Source: Balamuthia mandrillaris
Lineage: Eukaryota; Discosea; Longamoebia; Balamuthiidae
Direction: 5' to 3'
NCBI GenBank assembly: GCA_031835245.1
Contig: JAVKOQ010000565.1
Span: 1-27,338 of the forward strand
DNA length: 27,338 nt
Shown piece by piece: positions 26,779-27,338 of the stretch. Position numbers and translations under genes: made by a program. Position 1 is the first letter of the stretch. Every line of letters starts with the position of its first letter. The notes below the pieces were generated by a model. The model was not told the DNA's origin. It saw nothing but the letters and a program-made list of their open reading frames with translations, and did no database searches.

Positions 26779-27338
26779 TCAACTGGATAAGTGTTGTGCA
26801 TAAAAGGCTGCAAGCTCTTCATTTTGAAACTTTTTGGCATTGTCCACTGGTGTCTCACCCTATCCACAAAGCTGTCAGTAAGGAGGAGAGAGAAAGAGAA
26901 GGAGAGGAAGGGAAGAGATACGTGATCATTCTTGTGGGTAGCATCAGCTCCATGCTCAAGCAACAATTGTACGACGTCCTTTCTGCCATTTGTGTAACTA
27001 GCCCAATGCAATGGGTGTGACTTCTGTTCGTGTGTTTGGGAGGGTAGGTAGAGGTAAGAGCAGAGTGAAAGGGAGAGCAGAGGAAGAGGCAAAGATAGAG
27101 AACATACAAATTTATCTTCTGCACGTACGTCAGCTCCTTTGGAGAGCAGAACGCGGATCATGTGAAGGTTATTCTCATAACATGCCCGGTGTAGTGGAGT
27201 CAACCCATTCTTGTCCCTTTGGTCTAGGCGAGCACCTTTGTCTAATAACAACTGCAAAACTCGGACGTGCTCCTCTTTCTTCCCTCGACAACATCTATGA
27301 ACGGCTGTTTCCCCCTCCTCCACATCCCAAACAAGTCA
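26779..27338 (-). CDS. C-terminal part of an ankyrin-repeat protein (partial, 5' end outside window)
   Basis: Three visible exons on the minus strand: about 27325-27108 (its 5' limit is not fixed; the frame has a stop at 27338-27336, so an acceptor must lie near 27335-27310), 27023-26922 and 26859-26779. They encode GETAVHRCCRGKKEEHVRVL, then NGLTPLHRACYENNLHMIR, HPLHWASYTNGRKDVVQLL, and a last half repeat GETPVDNAKKF before the end QHLSS and TGA. At least three and a half ankyrin repeats are seen. The repeats mediate protein binding; whatever lies N-terminal is outside the window. The stop is 47 bp from the convergent arrestin-like gene. Both introns are CT-rich on the sense strand. Confidence 0.85.

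Overview
The window is nuclear DNA from an intron-rich unicellular eukaryote. It holds 11 protein genes (nine complete, two cut by the window edges) and about 45 short spliceosomal introns, mostly 55-320 nt with GT...AG ends. Gene spacing is very tight: convergent stops lie 47-115 bp apart and one divergent ATG pair is 90 bp apart. A true tyrosine kinase joined to ankyrin and SAM modules, an M43 protease, FYVE, SH3, PH and arrestin-like proteins, and long Ser, Glu, Lys and Gln runs fit an amoebozoan (Acanthamoeba/Balamuthia-like) or a unicellular holozoan. The lineage is not settled by what I can read.

Layout, left to right. (1) The C-terminal end of an unrecognised gene (+, to 247). (2) A membrane-anchored M43 metalloprotease with a PSI-like module and an acidic tail (-, 2933-363). 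(3) A 1.5-kb divergent intergenic region. (4) An ankyrin-SAM-tyrosine kinase (+, 4413-9101). (5) CZIB/UPF0587 zinc protein whose first coding exon is only the ATG (+, 9396-10587). (6) A SelD-type FAD/NAD(P) oxidoreductase (-, 12868-10643). (7) A PH/coiled-coil protein (+, 12959-14578). (8) ELP1, the Elongator scaffold, in 16 exons (+, 15020-20766). (9) A syntaxin-17-like SNARE with a glycine-zipper hairpin fused to a FYVE finger (+, 20982-22187). (10) A triple-SH3 adaptor (+, 22470-25281). (11) An arrestin-lobe-like protein with a Ser/Glu/Asp tail (+, 25466-26731). (12) The C-terminal end of an ankyrin-repeat gene (-, 27338-26779).

The genes do not form an operon or an obvious pathway. Several suit membrane traffic and signalling, and ELP1 serves tRNA wobble-uridine modification. 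The strongest candidate novelty is the SNARE-hairpin-FYVE fusion, which would combine autophagosome-type membrane insertion with PI3P reading in one protein. A second genome-style feature is that nearly every intron carries a pyrimidine (CT/TTC/TCC) tract on the sense strand, whichever way the gene points, often starting just after the 5' splice site. I joined exons by hand from splice signals, reading frame and remembered family patterns; no alignment or RNA data were available.
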